Assembly: GCF_016801865.2 (NCBI RefSeq)
Contig: NC_068938.1
Span: 98,633,925-98,697,924 of the forward strand
Direction of reading: 5' to 3'
DNA: 64,000 nucleotides
From: Culex pipiens pallens
Lineage: Eukaryota; Arthropoda; Insecta; Diptera; Culicidae
Below the pieces are notes generated by a model, which did no database searches, was not told the origin of the DNA, and saw only the letters and a list, made by a program, of their open reading frames with translations. Shown piece after piece: positions 63,411 through 64,000 of this stretch (positions within the stretch are counted from its first letter, which is position 1; each line of letters starts with the position of its first letter). The position numbers and the translations under genes are program-made.

Positions 63411-64000
63411 ACAGTTTGTTTAAAAAATATTGATGGTTTGACAACGAAAACTTCGTGCACAAATATCACTTTTTGACATTAAGACTGGAACAATAGTTTC
63501 CAATATATCATCGATTATAACCTGGCGCATATTTTTATTGTTATCCTAACTCGAGATATTCAATGCAGAAGTTTTGCATATGAATCACCCCCCGTCGGAA
63601 AATATTTTTTTATTTTGTTTTCTCTGTAACTTCTGATCAATTAGGTCTTTTTGGACGCTTCCGGTGTCATTCGACGGTAAATTGTTAGAAAAACTCAAGA
63701 TTTGGTCCCATTGGCCGGTTCCCGTAACCGGTTCCGGAGAAAATCCGGAATATTGGCCAAAACTGTGCAAAAACTTCAAAATTTTGAAGTTTTTTGCTCT
63801 TAATGCGAAGTGAACACACTATAGCATGAAACAATCCATACAAACTAAAAAAATGTTGGTCCCAGCATGTTTGAAGGTGTTTAATTGAAAAGGTGGCCAT
63901 TGAGAACCGGTTCCGGTCAATCAAGATCCGGAAACTCCGGAAAAAATTAAGCAATATTTTCACAATTCCAATGTGTCAGACAGATATAAATAAAAGTGTT
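63411..64000. other. Probable interspersed repeat rich in CCGGTTCCGG, cut by window end
   Basis: GGTCCCATTGGCCGGTTCCC, AACCGGTTCCGGAGAAAATCCGG and, further on, AACCGGTTCCGGTCAATCAAGATCCGG with GGTCCCAGCATG suggest two diverged tandem blocks. Minus frames of 64 and 92 codons cross them and have no domain. The class is unknown. Confidence 0.4.

Overview
This window looks like repeat-dense, intergenic or deep-intronic DNA from a mosquito, most likely a culicine and probably Culex. The evidence is an AT-rich, intron-like background with no long coding exons, two-headed tRNA-derived SINEs that fit the Twin family known from Culex pipiens, many non-autonomous hAT-like and TA-target miniature elements, a short BEL/Pao-type LTR element, and very large simple-sequence arrays. 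The species call is inference from family knowledge; I could not run a search. No convincing intact protein-coding gene is visible. Apparent long reading frames (up to 582 codons) are by-products of 7-, 8- and 12-bp tandem arrays.

Layout. 1-1490: end of a 143-bp satellite array. 4.4-4.7 kb: a SINE. 6.1-8.9 kb: a palindromic element holding a TA-target MITE, which itself holds a hAT-like hairpin element with a perfect 8-bp target duplication. 10.0-12.1 kb: two head-to-tail copies of an interspersed family (D), one interrupted by a SINE. 12.5-13.3 kb: three abutting 8-bp satellite arrays. 13.5-13.8 kb: a small broken gene fragment with an intron and poly(A) signal. 17.0-20.1 kb: a third D copy split by a TTGTTAT-rich MITE and by a 1.9-kb hAT-like element that carries further repeats. 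23.8-24.1 kb: a tRNA-derived SINE with a 12-bp duplication.

28.7-32.4 kb: a giant palindromic element with TTATCG-rich ends and ~128-bp internal repeats, split by a MITE that contains a tRNA-like sequence and by a short BEL/Pao-type LTR element. 33.8-36.4 kb: a decayed GAGACAAACT minisatellite. 36.5-36.8 kb: a possible terminal exon on the minus strand. 37.2-42.3 kb: three simple-sequence blocks (palindromic GTTCA/TGAAC units, GTGAATGAGTGA units, then two 7-bp arrays). 44.2-45.6 kb: a hAT-like element with CCCGGG-rich ends. 46.1-47.2 kb: a palindromic element with a nested insertion. 48.6 kb: six TTAGG units. 51.8-54.3 kb: a 2.5-kb hAT-like foldback element with two nearly identical 1-kb arms. 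54.4-55.7 kb: tandem copies of a CTGAAAAGT hairpin repeat. 56.2-58.9 kb: a fourth D copy and another TIR element. 62.1-63.4 kb: a third hAT-like foldback element.

The unifying theme is inverted symmetry. At least ten elements are hairpins or have long inverted arms, and several have been split by younger insertions. In three cases (28999-29365, 46739-47213 and 7254-8200) the opposite arm or a sister copy supplies the uninterrupted sequence, so insertion points and target duplications can be read from the window itself. I infer that such arms, especially the 1-kb pair at 51.8-54.3 kb, could give hairpin RNAs that feed small-RNA pathways. I see no evidence of a wholly new biochemical system, only an unusually rich nest of foldback elements.
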